NCBI RefSeq assembly: GCF_012641475.1
Contig: NZ_JABAIL010000008.1
Span: forward strand, 124,001-188,000
Source: Flammeovirga agarivorans
GTDB taxonomy: Bacteria > Bacteroidota > Bacteroidia > Cytophagales > Flammeovirgaceae
Direction of reading: 5' to 3'
DNA: 64,000 nucleotides
The translations under genes and the position numbers were made by a program. The notes beneath the pieces are model-generated. The model worked only from the letters and a program-made list of their open reading frames with translations, had not been told where the DNA came from and searched no databases. Position 1 is the first letter of the stretch; every line of letters begins with the position of its first letter. Of this stretch, positions 45,142 through 54,600 are shown in pieces.

Positions 45142-46830
45142 ATGTCTGAAATTACTTTAACTGCTGAAGCATCTAATTTGGAAGCAAGCCCAAAATGGAT
45201 GACTCATGAAGGATTGCAAACTTTAAATAACGGTTACCTATTAGAAGGTGAAACTGTAAGAGATGCTGTAACAAGAATTGCTAAAGCTGCTGCAACTCGA
45301 TTAAAAAGACCCGATTTCGAAAAAAGATTCTTTGACGCTATTTGGAATAACTATTTATGTCCTGCTTCACCTGTATGGTCAAATATGGGTACAGAAAGAG
45401 GATTACCAATCAGTTGTTTTGGTAGTTATGTGCCTGATAGTATTGCTGGTATCGGTTCTACTTTAGCAGAAGTAATGATGATGTCGAAAATTGGTGGAGG
45501 TACTTCTATCAATATGTCTGATGTACGTCCTAGAGGTGCTGAAATTACAAATAATGGTACTTCTAACGGTGTATACCCTTTCTTGGAAATGTTTGATTCA
45601 GTAATCAACGGTACAAACCAAGGAAGTACAAGAAGAGGTATGCTTGCTGCTTACCTTGACGTTGAGCATGAAGATATCGACGAATTTCTAACTATTAAAG
45701 ATGTTGGAAAGACAATTCAAAACATCTTCATGGGTGTAACTGTTTCTGATAACTTTATTCAAAAGGTAAGAGAAGGAGACAGACGTAGCCGTGAGGTTTG
45801 GGCAAAAGTGATCAAATCGAGAATTGAAAAAGGCATTCCTTATGTCTTATATAAAGATAACGCGAACAATCAACGTCCAAGATGGTACAAAGATCAAGGG
45901 ATGGAAATCAAAGCCTCTAACCTTTGTTCTGAGATTATGCTTCCTTCTAATGAAGAAGAATCATTCGTTTGTTGTTTGTCATCATTAAACTTAGTGCGTT
46001 ATGATGAGTGGAAAGATACTGACTTAGTTGAGACAGCTACTTTCTTCTTAGATGCAGTAATGGAAGAGTTTATTGATAAAGCCAAAGGTATTGATCATAT
46101 GCAAAGAGCTGTGAACTTTGCTAAAAACCATAGAGCTTTAGGTCTGGGTGTTTTAGGATGGCATAGCTTCTTACAAAAGAAGAAAATTCCTTTTGCTGGT
46201 ATTGCGGCTGATTCTTGGACAAGAATTATCTTCAAACAAATTAAAGAGCAATCTATCAGAGCTTCAGAAAAGTTAGCGAACGCTTATGGTGAGCCTAAGG
46301 TAATGATGGATACAGGTAGAAGAAACTCTACATTGTTAACTATTGCTCCTACAACTTCTAATGCTTTGATTGCTGGTGGATACTCTACTGGTATTGAGCC
46401 AATGGCAAGTAACTATTATGTAATGGACTCTGCTAAAGGTGTATTCTCAAGAAAAAATAAGCAGTTAGAAGAGTTGTTAGAAGAAAAAGGATTGAACAAT
46501 GATGATATCTGGAAACAAATTTTAGCAGATGGTGGTTCAGTACAAAACATCAATGCTTTAACTCCAGAAGAGAAAGAATTGTTTCTTACTTTCAAAGAAA
46601 TCAACCAGATGGCTATTGTTCGTCAAGCTGCGTTACGTCAACAATTTATTGACCAATCTCAAAGCTTGAACTTGAACTTCCCTCCATCAACACCGGTAAA
46701 AGATATTAATGCGGTAATGCTTGAAGCACATGCTTTAGGAGTAAAAACATTATACTACCAAAGAAGTGAAAGTATTTTGAGAGCTCAAATGAATGTCACA
46801 GAAGATGTTTGTGTCTCATGTGAGGGTTAA
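45142..46830 (+). CDS. nrdA: Class I ribonucleotide reductase, alpha (catalytic) subunit
   Basis: 562 residues, shorter than E. coli NrdA (761) because there is no N-terminal ATP-cone; overall activity regulation by dATP is therefore probably absent or different. Catalytic landmarks: ISCFGSYV (first redox Cys), SKIGGGTSINMSDVRPRG, NLCSEI (Asn, radical Cys and Glu of the active site), TIAPTTSNALIAGGYSTGIEP, KTLYYQR (the Tyr pair of the radical path) and a C-terminal CVSC at 557-560 for reduction by thioredoxin/glutaredoxin. It lies 90 bp downstream of nrdB and converts ribonucleotides to deoxyribonucleotides with NrdB. Confidence 0.93.
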   Translation: MSEITLTAEASNLEASPKWMTHEGLQTLNNGYLLEGETVRDAVTRIAKAAATRLKRPDFEKRFFDAIWNNYLCPASPVWSNMGTERGLPISCFGSYVPDSIAGIGSTLAEVMMMSKIGGGTSINMSDVRPRGAEITNNGTSNGVYPFLEMFDSVINGTNQGSTRRGMLAAYLDVEHEDIDEFLTIKDVGKTIQNIFMGVTVSDNFIQKVREGDRRSREVWAKVIKSRIEKGIPYVLYKDNANNQRPRWYKDQGMEIKASNLCSEIMLPSNEEESFVCCLSSLNLVRYDEWKDTDLVETATFFLDAVMEEFIDKAKGIDHMQRAVNFAKNHRALGLGVLGWHSFLQKKKIPFAGIAADSWTRIIFKQIKEQSIRASEKLANAYGEPKVMMDTGRRNSTLLTIAPTTSNALIAGGYSTGIEPMASNYYVMDSAKGVFSRKNKQLEELLEEKGLNNDDIWKQILADGGSVQNINALTPEEKELFLTFKEINQMAIVRQAALRQQFIDQSQSLNLNFPPSTPVKDINAVMLEAHALGVKTLYYQRSESILRAQMNVTEDVCVSCEG

Positions 46831-46851
46831 TCTCAAATCAAAGATAAATTT

Positions 46852-46890
46852 AGAAGCTGTTATCCTTTTAGTAGGGTAGCAGCTTTTTTG
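46852..46890 (+). terminator. Rho-independent terminator after nrdBA
   Basis: The stem AAGCTGTTA with TAGCAGCTT (one G-T) is followed by TTTTTT. Confidence 0.85.
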
Positions 46891-46939
46891 TTGCTCTTTT
46901 TCATAATTATTGCTTTTTATGTTAATACAGTTTAACTGT

Positions 46940-46997
46940 GTTTCCTTATTTGGAAACTTACCCGTATAATTGTATCATAGTTTCTGAGTAAGGAAAC
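46940..46997 (+). promoter_or_regulatory. Two operators GTTTCC-N6-GGAAAC, 40 bp apart, upstream of the efflux regulator
   Basis: Site 1 (46940-46957) is a perfect palindrome with spacer TTATTT. Site 2 (46980-46997) reads GTTTCT-GAGTAA-GGAAAC, one mismatch. Centres are exactly 40 bp (about four turns) apart. Confidence 0.75.
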
Positions 46998-47075
46998 TAA
47001 AGTGGTTAAGAGTTTTCAATAAAAGTTTAATGAATAATCTTCTGACTTAAATTGATGTAATTCTCTGAATTATTT

Positions 47076-47093
47076 GTTTCCTTTGTTGGAAAG
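47076..47093 (+). promoter_or_regulatory. Operator GTTTCC-N6-GGAAAG just before the efflux regulator gene
   Basis: One mismatch in the last base. It ends 26 bp upstream of the start codon at 47120, so it would overlap the promoter or leader. Confidence 0.7.
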
Positions 47094-47119
47094 TATAAAT
47101 AGAACAAGATTTATTTACG

Positions 47120-47569
47120 ATGAATAAAGAAGAAATATTAGAGCAATTATCTATCACCCACCAAGGGGGAGGCTTCTCACCATTAGCAGGTAAGATATTA
47201 GGTGTATTTTATTTGTCAAATGATAAATACCTTACTTTTAATGATTTAGTGGAGATCACTGGAGCAACGAAAGGAGCAGTAAGTAAAGCCCTTAAATCAT
47301 TAAAAGATAAACATAGAGTGGACTCTATTTTGGATCCTAATTCATCAAGAAAAAGATTATTCTACTTAGATTCTGATGGTATTTCAACCTACATGGATCT
47401 TGTTGTACAGAATATGACTAGGGAAACAGAACTAATTGATGAATGTGTTTCTAGAAGAAATGATAATGCTCCTGATATTAAAGAGTTGATGAGTAAAACA
47501 GTTACTTTCAATAAAGAGATTATTCAATTTCTTAAGTTGGTAACACATAAATACTTTCCGAAGGATTAA
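47120..47569 (+). CDS. GbsR/MarR-like winged-helix regulator of the efflux locus
   Basis: 149 residues, soluble. Residues about 20-90 are a winged helix-turn-helix: GFSPLAGKILGVFYLSNDKYLTFNDLVEITGATKGAVSKALKSLKDKHRVDSI with wing SSRKRLFYL. The C-terminal part is helical and probably a dimerisation domain. It is the same broad type as the regulator at 12071. Three GTTTCC-N6-GGAAAC palindromes precede it and the same sites precede the transport genes that follow, so it is the prime candidate to bind them and repress itself and the pump. The inducer is unknown. Confidence 0.8.
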   Translation: MNKEEILEQLSITHQGGGFSPLAGKILGVFYLSNDKYLTFNDLVEITGATKGAVSKALKSLKDKHRVDSILDPNSSRKRLFYLDSDGISTYMDLVVQNMTRETELIDECVSRRNDNAPDIKELMSKTVTFNKEIIQFLKLVTHKYFPKD

Positions 47570-47660
47570 TTATAAGATCCTAGTCACTCAATAAAACTGT
47601 AATTTTTCCTATACCATTATCAGAACATTCGATATATGGGCTGATTTTTACATCCTATTG

Positions 47661-47678
47661 GTTTCTATTCACGGAAAC
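47661..47678 (+). promoter_or_regulatory. Operator GTTTCT-N6-GGAAAC upstream of the microprotein gene
   Basis: Spacer ATTCAC, one mismatch in the left arm. It ends 15 bp before the microprotein start. Confidence 0.65.
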
Positions 47679-47693
47679 TTAACTCTAATAAAA

Positions 47694-47780
47694 ATGAAAA
47701 AAGACAATATCATTCAATGGATTAAAATGTATTTACCTTTAATTATTATCTCGGTAACTGCTATCATTATAACAAATTAA
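47694..47780 (+). CDS. 28-residue single-helix membrane microprotein in the efflux regulon
   Basis: ATG at 47694 opens a 28-codon frame ending TAA at 47780. It has a short polar basic N-terminus (MKKDNIIQWIKM) and then one hydrophobic helix (YLPLIIISVTAIIIT) ending in Asn. It lies in the gap between the regulator and the TolC fusion with its own operator 15 bp upstream. The form (positive end inside, one transmembrane helix, about 30 residues) matches known small pump-associated proteins such as AcrZ and KdpF in type, though not in sequence. Too short for routine gene finders. A role as an accessory subunit of the RND pump is inference. Confidence 0.55.
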   Translation: MKKDNIIQWIKMYLPLIIISVTAIIITN

Positions 47781-47851
47781 GGTAAAATCTATCTTCATCT
47801 AATTCTCCACTGTCAACTTAAGACAAATCGTTAAATCATTATCTCTAATAA

Positions 47852-47869
47852 GTTTCCATTGTCGGAAAC
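47852..47869 (+). promoter_or_regulatory. Operator GTTTCC-N6-GGAAAC before the TolC-fusion gene
   Basis: Perfect arms, spacer ATTGTC, ending 13 bp upstream of the ATG at 47883. A TTG start at 47859 would lie inside this palindrome and is rejected. Confidence 0.75.
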
Positions 47870-47882
47870 AAAAATCAATATC

Positions 47883-50216
47883 ATGAAAAAATATTTACTA
47901 CTTACATGTTATGTATTTATGCTTAGTCTCTCTCTATTTGCTCAAGAGAAATTATCAATAGGTATTATGGTTGATGCTAAATCAAATGATAATCAGACTT
48001 TGTACGAACAGCTTACCTCTGAAATTAATCATCTTGTTGGTAAAGAATATGTCATCGACTTTCAAGAAGTATTGTCTTGTGACAATGACCCACAAAAGGC
48101 AAGGTTAAATTATAAAACCCTTGTAGATAATAAAGCAGATATTATACTCTCTTTTGGTATTGCTAATTCAATTATGTTTTATGAATCAAATATTGAGTTT
48201 GAAGTGCCAACCATCTTGCTAAGCTTTGTCAATAAAGATATTATTGATGAAATACCGTTTAGACAGAAAAGTTCTGGAATAAAGAATTTTACCTACTTTA
48301 TAACTCCTTATTCTTATAAAGATGACCTAAAGGATTTTAGCCAGTTGGTGAAATATCAACATGTAGGGATTGTAGTTGATGATTATGTTTTAGAGTTAAC
48401 ACCAATTGTTTCATTTTTAGAACATGCTTTAGCAACTGAAGATTTTAAATACACTTTAATACCTGTTCAAAAAGGGCAAAAAGTAGATTTGCCTTCGGAT
48501 ATTGATGCGGTATATGTGAATAGTGTATCCCAATTATCTAAGTCAGAACTGTTAGACTTAATAACAGAAATCAATACCAAAAAATTACCTTCATTTTCTG
48601 CCTATGGAGTTAAAGAAGTAGAAATGGGGATATTGGCGACAAATCAACCAAAAGTAAATATTGATCAGATTTTCAGAAGAATCGCACTAACAATAGAAGC
48701 AATTTCTTCAGGTGAAGATGCTGCAACATTACCTGTGGAGGTAAATTATGATAAAGAACTGACAATTAATCTTCAAGTAGCAGATTGGTTGGGTTTGAAT
48801 GTGACAAACAGTGAATTAGTGCAATATAATTTAGTGGATGAGAAAATTAATTTAAATCAGGAGCAATTCTCTCTAAAGCAACTCATGAATTTAATGGTCA
48901 ATCAAAACCTTGAATTGGATGTAGAAAGGAAGAATATCGAGTTGAAAAATCAGGAAGTGAAACTTTCCAAGTCAAATTACTTACCAGAAGTAGCTGTGAA
49001 TGCTGGAGGAAATTATTTAAACCCGGAAATGGCAGAGTTATCATTTGGACAAAATCCTGAATATATGGTCAATGGGAATGTACAATTAAATCAGATTATT
49101 TATTCTGCTGCTGCTTCAGCTAATATTTCTATTTCAAAATCTAATTTAAAGGCTCAAAAAGAAGAGTACAATGCAAAAGAGCTGGATGCACTTTTAGAGA
49201 TAGGAACCGCTTATTTCAATACGTTAATCTTTGATGCTAATAAGCATATTCAGTTTCAAAATTTGAGCTTAACCAAAGAAAACTTAAAGTTATCGGAACA
49301 AAATATCGAATTAGGTGTTGGAGGAAAATCGGATCTACTAAGGTTTAGAAGTCAACTGGCTCAGAATACTCAATCTATGATAGAAGCTAAGAATGCGGAG
49401 GCACAATCACACTTAGTATTAAACCAACTTTTGAATTTGCCGATGGAAGAAAATATTGCATTAAAAGATAGTTTGATGTTATTTAATGAGAAAACATTGA
49501 GTGAATATAATGGCTTAATTTCCCTTTTGGATAATCCTAGAGACCGTATGTTGCTGATTGATTTTTTAATTGATGAGGCAAAAGTAAATGCCCCAGAATT
49601 GAAAGGAATAGAATACAGTAAGGAGGCTATAAACAGAAATTATAAACTGCAGAAAAATGGTCGTTTTCTTCCGACGGTTGCTCTTCAGGGACAGTACAAT
49701 CAGTTTTTGTATCGTGATGGAGCAGGGATGAATTTGCCGGCAGGGTTCCCAGAAGTACCACTTAATAATTATACTGTTGGAGTTAATGTATCCATACCAA
49801 TATTCCAACAGAATACTAGAAATGTCAATCAACAAAAAACTAAAATTCAATACGATCAATTATTGGTACAAAAGAACCAATTTGAAGTAGGAATTGATAA
49901 ATATATTCATGAAATAATATTGGCACTAACGAATGAGATCGCTAACATCGAAATCTCTAAATCAAATCTAGAAGTCTCTCAAGAAAATGTAGCATTGTCT
50001 CAAGACGAGTATGCTAATGGAATTATCCCTGTGATACAATTGATTGATGCACAAAATGATTTTCTAGAAACACAACTAGCATTAACCACAGCACAGTATA
50101 ATTATTTTATGGTGTCTCTACAATTACAAAGAGCAATTGGTCATTTCTTTATTATTAGTAGTGAAGAAAAGAACACTGCATTTATGGCTAGAGCAATGCA
50201 ATATATTCGTCAATAG
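47883..50216 (+). CDS. TolC-type outer membrane efflux protein with N-terminal substrate-binding-like domain
   Basis: 777 residues. Signal peptide MKKYLLLTCYVFMLSLSLFAQ. Residues about 22-310 look like a periplasmic ABC substrate-binding domain (KLSIGIMVDAKS, KADIILSFGIANSIMF, VPTILLSFVNK, HVGIVVDDY, DAVYVNS, ATNQPKVNIDQIFRRIA), like the ABC_sub_bind family. Residues about 320-770 are an outer-membrane efflux protein: LKQLMNLMVNQNLELDVERKNIELKNQEVKLSKSNYLPEV and a second copy of the coiled coil near ISKSNLEVSQENVALSQDEYANGIIPVIQLIDAQNDFLE. It would form the exit duct for the RND pump encoded just downstream, with a ligand-binding module in the periplasm or at the surface. The fused architecture is uncommon. 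Confidence 0.85.
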   Translation: MKKYLLLTCYVFMLSLSLFAQEKLSIGIMVDAKSNDNQTLYEQLTSEINHLVGKEYVIDFQEVLSCDNDPQKARLNYKTLVDNKADIILSFGIANSIMFYESNIEFEVPTILLSFVNKDIIDEIPFRQKSSGIKNFTYFITPYSYKDDLKDFSQLVKYQHVGIVVDDYVLELTPIVSFLEHALATEDFKYTLIPVQKGQKVDLPSDIDAVYVNSVSQLSKSELLDLITEINTKKLPSFSAYGVKEVEMGILATNQPKVNIDQIFRRIALTIEAISSGEDAATLPVEVNYDKELTINLQVADWLGLNVTNSELVQYNLVDEKINLNQEQFSLKQLMNLMVNQNLELDVERKNIELKNQEVKLSKSNYLPEVAVNAGGNYLNPEMAELSFGQNPEYMVNGNVQLNQIIYSAAASANISISKSNLKAQKEEYNAKELDALLEIGTAYFNTLIFDANKHIQFQNLSLTKENLKLSEQNIELGVGGKSDLLRFRSQLAQNTQSMIEAKNAEAQSHLVLNQLLNLPMEENIALKDSLMLFNEKTLSEYNGLISLLDNPRDRMLLIDFLIDEAKVNAPELKGIEYSKEAINRNYKLQKNGRFLPTVALQGQYNQFLYRDGAGMNLPAGFPEVPLNNYTVGVNVSIPIFQQNTRNVNQQKTKIQYDQLLVQKNQFEVGIDKYIHEIILALTNEIANIEISKSNLEVSQENVALSQDEYANGIIPVIQLIDAQNDFLETQLALTTAQYNYFMVSLQLQRAIGHFFIISSEEKNTAFMARAMQYIRQ

Positions 50217-50320
50217 TATGAATGTTTGTTGTAGTAATCTATTGAAATTCAGTGACTGGTGCTGTGAAATTTAATAAAATGAAAGAAGTCGAATTAATAT
50301 TGTTAATGGACTTGAATCAT

Positions 50321-50379
50321 GTTTCCTATTTAGGAAACAAACTGTTATGTTTGTGTCATAAGTTTCCAATAAAGGAAAC
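50321..50379 (+). promoter_or_regulatory. Two perfect operators GTTTCC-N6-GGAAAC, 41 bp apart
   Basis: Sites 50321-50338 (spacer TATTTA) and 50362-50379 (spacer AATAAA), both perfect palindromes. Confidence 0.75.
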
Positions 50380-50451
50380 ATATAATCTATTCATCTATCA
50401 ATTTTTATTATGTTTCTCGATTACTAAAATTTAATCTTCTGAATCTAATTG

Positions 50452-50469
50452 GTTTCTAGGTAAGGAAAC
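50452..50469 (+). promoter_or_regulatory. Operator GTTTCT-N6-GGAAAC
   Basis: Spacer AGGTAA; one mismatch in the left arm. Confidence 0.7.
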
Positions 50470-50546
50470 ATTTTAATTCAATTTGTAAAATCATTAATGT
50501 CAATTGTTATTATCCATATGAAGATTGACAAAATTATAAAACATTG

Positions 50547-50564
50547 GTTTCCTTTTTAGGAAAC
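50547..50564 (+). promoter_or_regulatory. Operator GTTTCC-N6-GGAAAC right before the membrane-fusion gene
   Basis: Perfect arms, spacer TTTTTA, ending 14 bp upstream of the ATG at 50579. Confidence 0.75.
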
Positions 50565-50578
50565 ATAAAATACTAATT

Positions 50579-51661
50579 ATGAAAAATATAAAGTTTTTAT
50601 ATCCTTTTTTAGCTGTTCTAATGATTTCTATTTCATGTACAAACGAACAATATGAAGAAGAAAAAGCGATTAGAAGTGTACGTTATTTAAAAATTGAAAA
50701 GCAAAATATCGACGACAAGAGAACATACAGTGGTTATGCAGTCGCAAGCCAGGAAGTTGAATTGAGTTTTAGGAATAATGGAATCGTAACAGAAAAATTA
50801 GTGAAAGTAGGACAGAAAGTAAAGAAAGGAGATTTACTAATGAGACTGGATAACGTAAAAGCAAAATTATCATTTGAGCAATCATTATCTGCATTAAACG
50901 CTGCAAAATCAGATATGCTTACGGCGAAGTCAGAATACATTAGAGGTAAAGTGTTGTACGAAAAAGGCAACTTTACTTTAAGTAAATACGAGACACTAAA
51001 AAACACATTTGAGAATGCTATTAATCAATACGCCTCAGCTGAGAGAAAGCTTGCAATAGATAAAGAACAAATTAGATTTGGTTACATCTACGCCCCTAAG
51101 GATGGTACTATTGCAGCTGTCGAAGCCAATCTAAATGAAACAGTAAGCAATGGTCAAACTGTGATCAAACTGAATGAAGGCGACGGTATAAATGTAATGG
51201 TGGGTGTACCTGAAAATGTAATTTCTCAAATTCATCAGCATGAAACAGTAGCACTGAATTTCACTTCCAGCGATGAAATTCTAAGTGGTAGAGTAACTGA
51301 GATATCACCGATTATCGATAACGAAAGTGCGACTTTCCCAGTGAAAATAGAGTTAGAGGAAATAGCATCATCGATATATTCAGGTATGGTTGCTGAAGTC
51401 ACTTTCAATTTTTCATCAGACCAAGAAGTCCATACATCAATTGTGTTGCCTTTAAGTGCAGTAGGTGAAGATCAGGAAGGAAACTTTGTCTATTACATCA
51501 CCAAAGATCAAGGCGATACTGCTACTGTGCACAAAAGAAAAATTCAAGTAGGAGACCTACTGGATCACGGTATCATCATTGAGTCAGGACTAACTGAAGG
51601 CGATATGATTGTTACTGCAGGCCTTCAAACTTTATTAACTGGACAAACTGTAAAACTTTAA
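50579..51661 (+). CDS. RND efflux periplasmic adaptor (membrane-fusion) lipoprotein
   Basis: 360 residues. Lipoprotein signal with lipobox SISC, so tethered to the inner membrane's outer face. Biotinyl-lipoyl-like halves at VELSFRNNGIVTEKLVKVGQKVKKGDLLMRLD (residues about 60-92) and FGYIYAPKDGTIAAVEANLNETVSNGQTVIKL, separated by a helical hairpin (about 95-155). Then the beta-barrel and membrane-proximal domains (VMVGVPENVISQI, ESATFPVKIEL, SGMVAEVTFNF, LPLSAV, IESGLTEGDMIVTAGLQTLLTGQTVKL). It links the RND pump (34 bp downstream) to the TolC-type protein. Four operators precede it. Confidence 0.92.
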   Translation: MKNIKFLYPFLAVLMISISCTNEQYEEEKAIRSVRYLKIEKQNIDDKRTYSGYAVASQEVELSFRNNGIVTEKLVKVGQKVKKGDLLMRLDNVKAKLSFEQSLSALNAAKSDMLTAKSEYIRGKVLYEKGNFTLSKYETLKNTFENAINQYASAERKLAIDKEQIRFGYIYAPKDGTIAAVEANLNETVSNGQTVIKLNEGDGINVMVGVPENVISQIHQHETVALNFTSSDEILSGRVTEISPIIDNESATFPVKIELEEIASSIYSGMVAEVTFNFSSDQEVHTSIVLPLSAVGEDQEGNFVYYITKDQGDTATVHKRKIQVGDLLDHGIIIESGLTEGDMIVTAGLQTLLTGQTVKL

Positions 51662-51695
51662 TTTCTTATTCTTCTCCATCTATTTCAAAAAAGCC

Positions 51696-54600
51696 ATGAT
51701 AAATTTAGCCAAATTTTCAATCGAGAAAAACCGTATTGTATTAAGTATTTTAGGCGTAGTAATGCTAATGGGCGTAATGTTTTATGATACTTTATCTAGA
51801 GATAGTATGCCCCCTTATACGGTGCGAGTTGCGTCAATTGTTACTTCATTTCCTGGAGCGAGTCCCAATAGAGTCGAAGACTTAGTTACAGATAAAATAG
51901 AGAAAGTTGTACAGGAATTACCAGAATTAAAAGAGGTAACTAGTGATTCTAGAACAGGACTGTCAATAATTAATGTTGAGCTAAAAATGGAAGTTGCTCC
52001 TGAGGACTTACAGGATGTATGGGACAGACTAAGAAGAAAATTGGAAATGATGAATGACCTTCCGGGGAATGTTCACCCTCAGTTGCAAGATGAAGGAATT
52101 GGAGAGGTTTTCGGAATTGTATTGGGGATTTCAAGTGATGGATTTTCTTATGCAGAAGTAAAGGAAGTAGCAGATGACCTAAGAAATGATCTTATCAGCT
52201 TGAATGATGCCGCAAAAGTAGAAATAAACGGCTTACAAGAGGAAAGAGTCTTTATTAAGTTTGATAATGTAAAATTGAAGAGATATGGTTTGACATCCAA
52301 TGGTTTGCAATCAATTATTAGTGCGACTAATATTTTAAACTCTGGAGGAGAAATTAATGTTGATGACACAAGAATTGTATTGGAACCTACAGGAAACTTT
52401 GACGAACTGTCGGACATTAGAAACATGTTAATCTCAGTCGGAAGTAAAGGAAATGTGATCAAGCTGTCGGATGTTGCTGTTATTGAAAAAGGATATATCT
52501 ACCCAGAATCACAGATCGTAAAAGTGAGTGGTAAAAAAGGAGTTTCATTACATATCTCTTTGAAGGAGGGTAGCAATATTTTGACTCTTGGAAATGAAGT
52601 AGATCATGTAATTGAAGAGTACAATGAAATGTTGCCCATTGGTTTAGAGGTGTCAAGAATTTCATCATTGGATGAATATATAGAAAACAAAGTAAGTGAT
52701 TTTGAAGTCAACCTTTTACAATCTATTGTAATTGTACTAGCAGTAATGATCATCTTCTTAGGTTTTAGAACAGGTTTAGTCATTGCGAGTTTAATACCTA
52801 TTGTAACTATCACAACTTTTATGGTAATGGGATTGCTAGATGTTGGTATCAATCAGATTTCATTAGCCGCATTGATCATGGCACTAGGAATGATGGTAGA
52901 TAATGCCATTGTGGTTGCAGAATCGATTATGGTTAAAATGGAAGAAGGCATTGAAGTCAAAAAAGCAGCCATCGATTCAGTACAGGAATTATTTAATCCT
53001 TTATTGATTTCAACACTAACTACCTCTGCTGCTTTCTTATCATTCTATATGGCTGAATCAGTAATGGGAGATATCATGGGACCTATCTTCGTCGTGATTA
53101 CTATAGCTTTACTTTCTTCTTGGGTGATTTCTTTGAGTATTATTTCACTCTTATGTGTTTATTTCTTAAAAGTAAAACCAGTCAATAAAGTAGAAAAGCA
53201 AAAGCTTTTGGATAAGATGATTGATGCGTTAAAAAACGGGTATCAAAAGGTTATTCTTATTGCTTTAAAATATAAGAGAACAGTGGTATCTGGCGTAGCT
53301 GTTTTGTTTGTCATGTCAATTTTTGGCTTTGGTCTTTTGGATGTATTATTCTTTCCAAAGAGTGATAGAAATATGATTACGATTGATATTAATTTACCTC
53401 AAGGAACAAAAATTGAAAAAACACAAGAGGTGGTATCAACTATGGAAGAATACTTTAGAAGTCACTTATTAGTAAATGATGACAGAGAAGAGGGTATTGT
53501 TTCTTGGACTTCTTATATTGGGGAAGGCCCATCTGCATATGATTTAGGATACAGTGCAGACGAACCTAATGCCAACTATGCACATATTTTAGTCAATACT
53601 ACCCACCACCTAGTGAACTCTAATTTGATAGAACAAATTGATAGCTACTGCTTTAAAGAGTTTCCTAATGCAGATATAAAAACGGTTTTACTTGGAGCTG
53701 GTGGCGGAGGAGCACCAATAGAAGTGAAAGTGTCAGGTAAAAACCCAGAACGTTTAACAGAAATTTCAAATACAATAAAAGAGAGGTTGACTTCAATTTC
53801 AGGAACTAAAAATGTAAAAGACAATTGGGGGCCAAAAGGCTTGAAATTTATTGTTGAAATTGATCAGAATAAAGCACAAGCTGCAGGTATAACCAATCAG
53901 GATATTGCTATTTCATTGCAAACGATTTTGGAAGGCTTTAAAACTGGGGAATATAGAGAAGACGAGAAATCGATTCCAATTATATTACAAAGTAAAGAGA
54001 ACTCTTCTCAATCATTATCTACTTTAAAAACAACCAATGTTTACAGTCAAAATTCAGGAAAGAGTGTTCCTTTAAGTCAAGTAGCGAAAGTGATACCTCA
54101 TTGGCAATACACACAGATCAAAAGAGAAAACCTTAAAAGATCTATCAATGTCGAAAGTGAATTGACAGCAAGTGGTAATGCCAATGAGATTATGGTAGAA
54201 TTGAAACCTTGGTTAGAAGAGCAACAACAAACTTGGGGTAAAGGGTATACTTATAGTTTAGGAGGTGATGAACAAGAAAGTGCTGAAAACATGGGAGCTG
54301 TATTTAAATACTTACCATTGTCAGCTTTTATCATCGTGATGTTATTGATAATCCAGTTCAATTCATTCAGAAAGATGTCACTGATTGTGTTAACTATTCC
54401 ATTGGGTGTTATAGGTATGGTGTTAGGTCTTTTAATCTTTCAAGTACCATTCGGATTTATGGCCTTTTTAGGGGTGATTTCACTAGCAGGTATTGTGATC
54501 AATAATGCCATTGTATTGGTAGAAAGAATAGAGGTAGAGGAAAAAGAATTGAAAAAATCACCACAAGAAGCCATCGTTTCAGCTTGTCTTCAAAGATTCC

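Larger units (their letters stand above)
50217..50578. other. Operator-rich gap between TolC-fusion and membrane-fusion genes (362 bp)
   Basis: Contains four GTTTCC-N6-GGAAAC palindromes (listed separately). The short frame at 50252-50434 runs through two of them and has no protein-like features, so the gap is regulatory. Confidence 0.7.

Noticed and set aside
47859-47882. TTG start giving the TolC fusion eight extra residues
   Set aside because: The TTG lies inside a perfect operator palindrome, and the ATG at 47883 starts directly with a proper signal peptide.
50252-50434. 60-codon frame between the TolC-fusion and adaptor genes
   Set aside because: It runs across two operator palindromes and has no protein-like features or related context; treated as chance.
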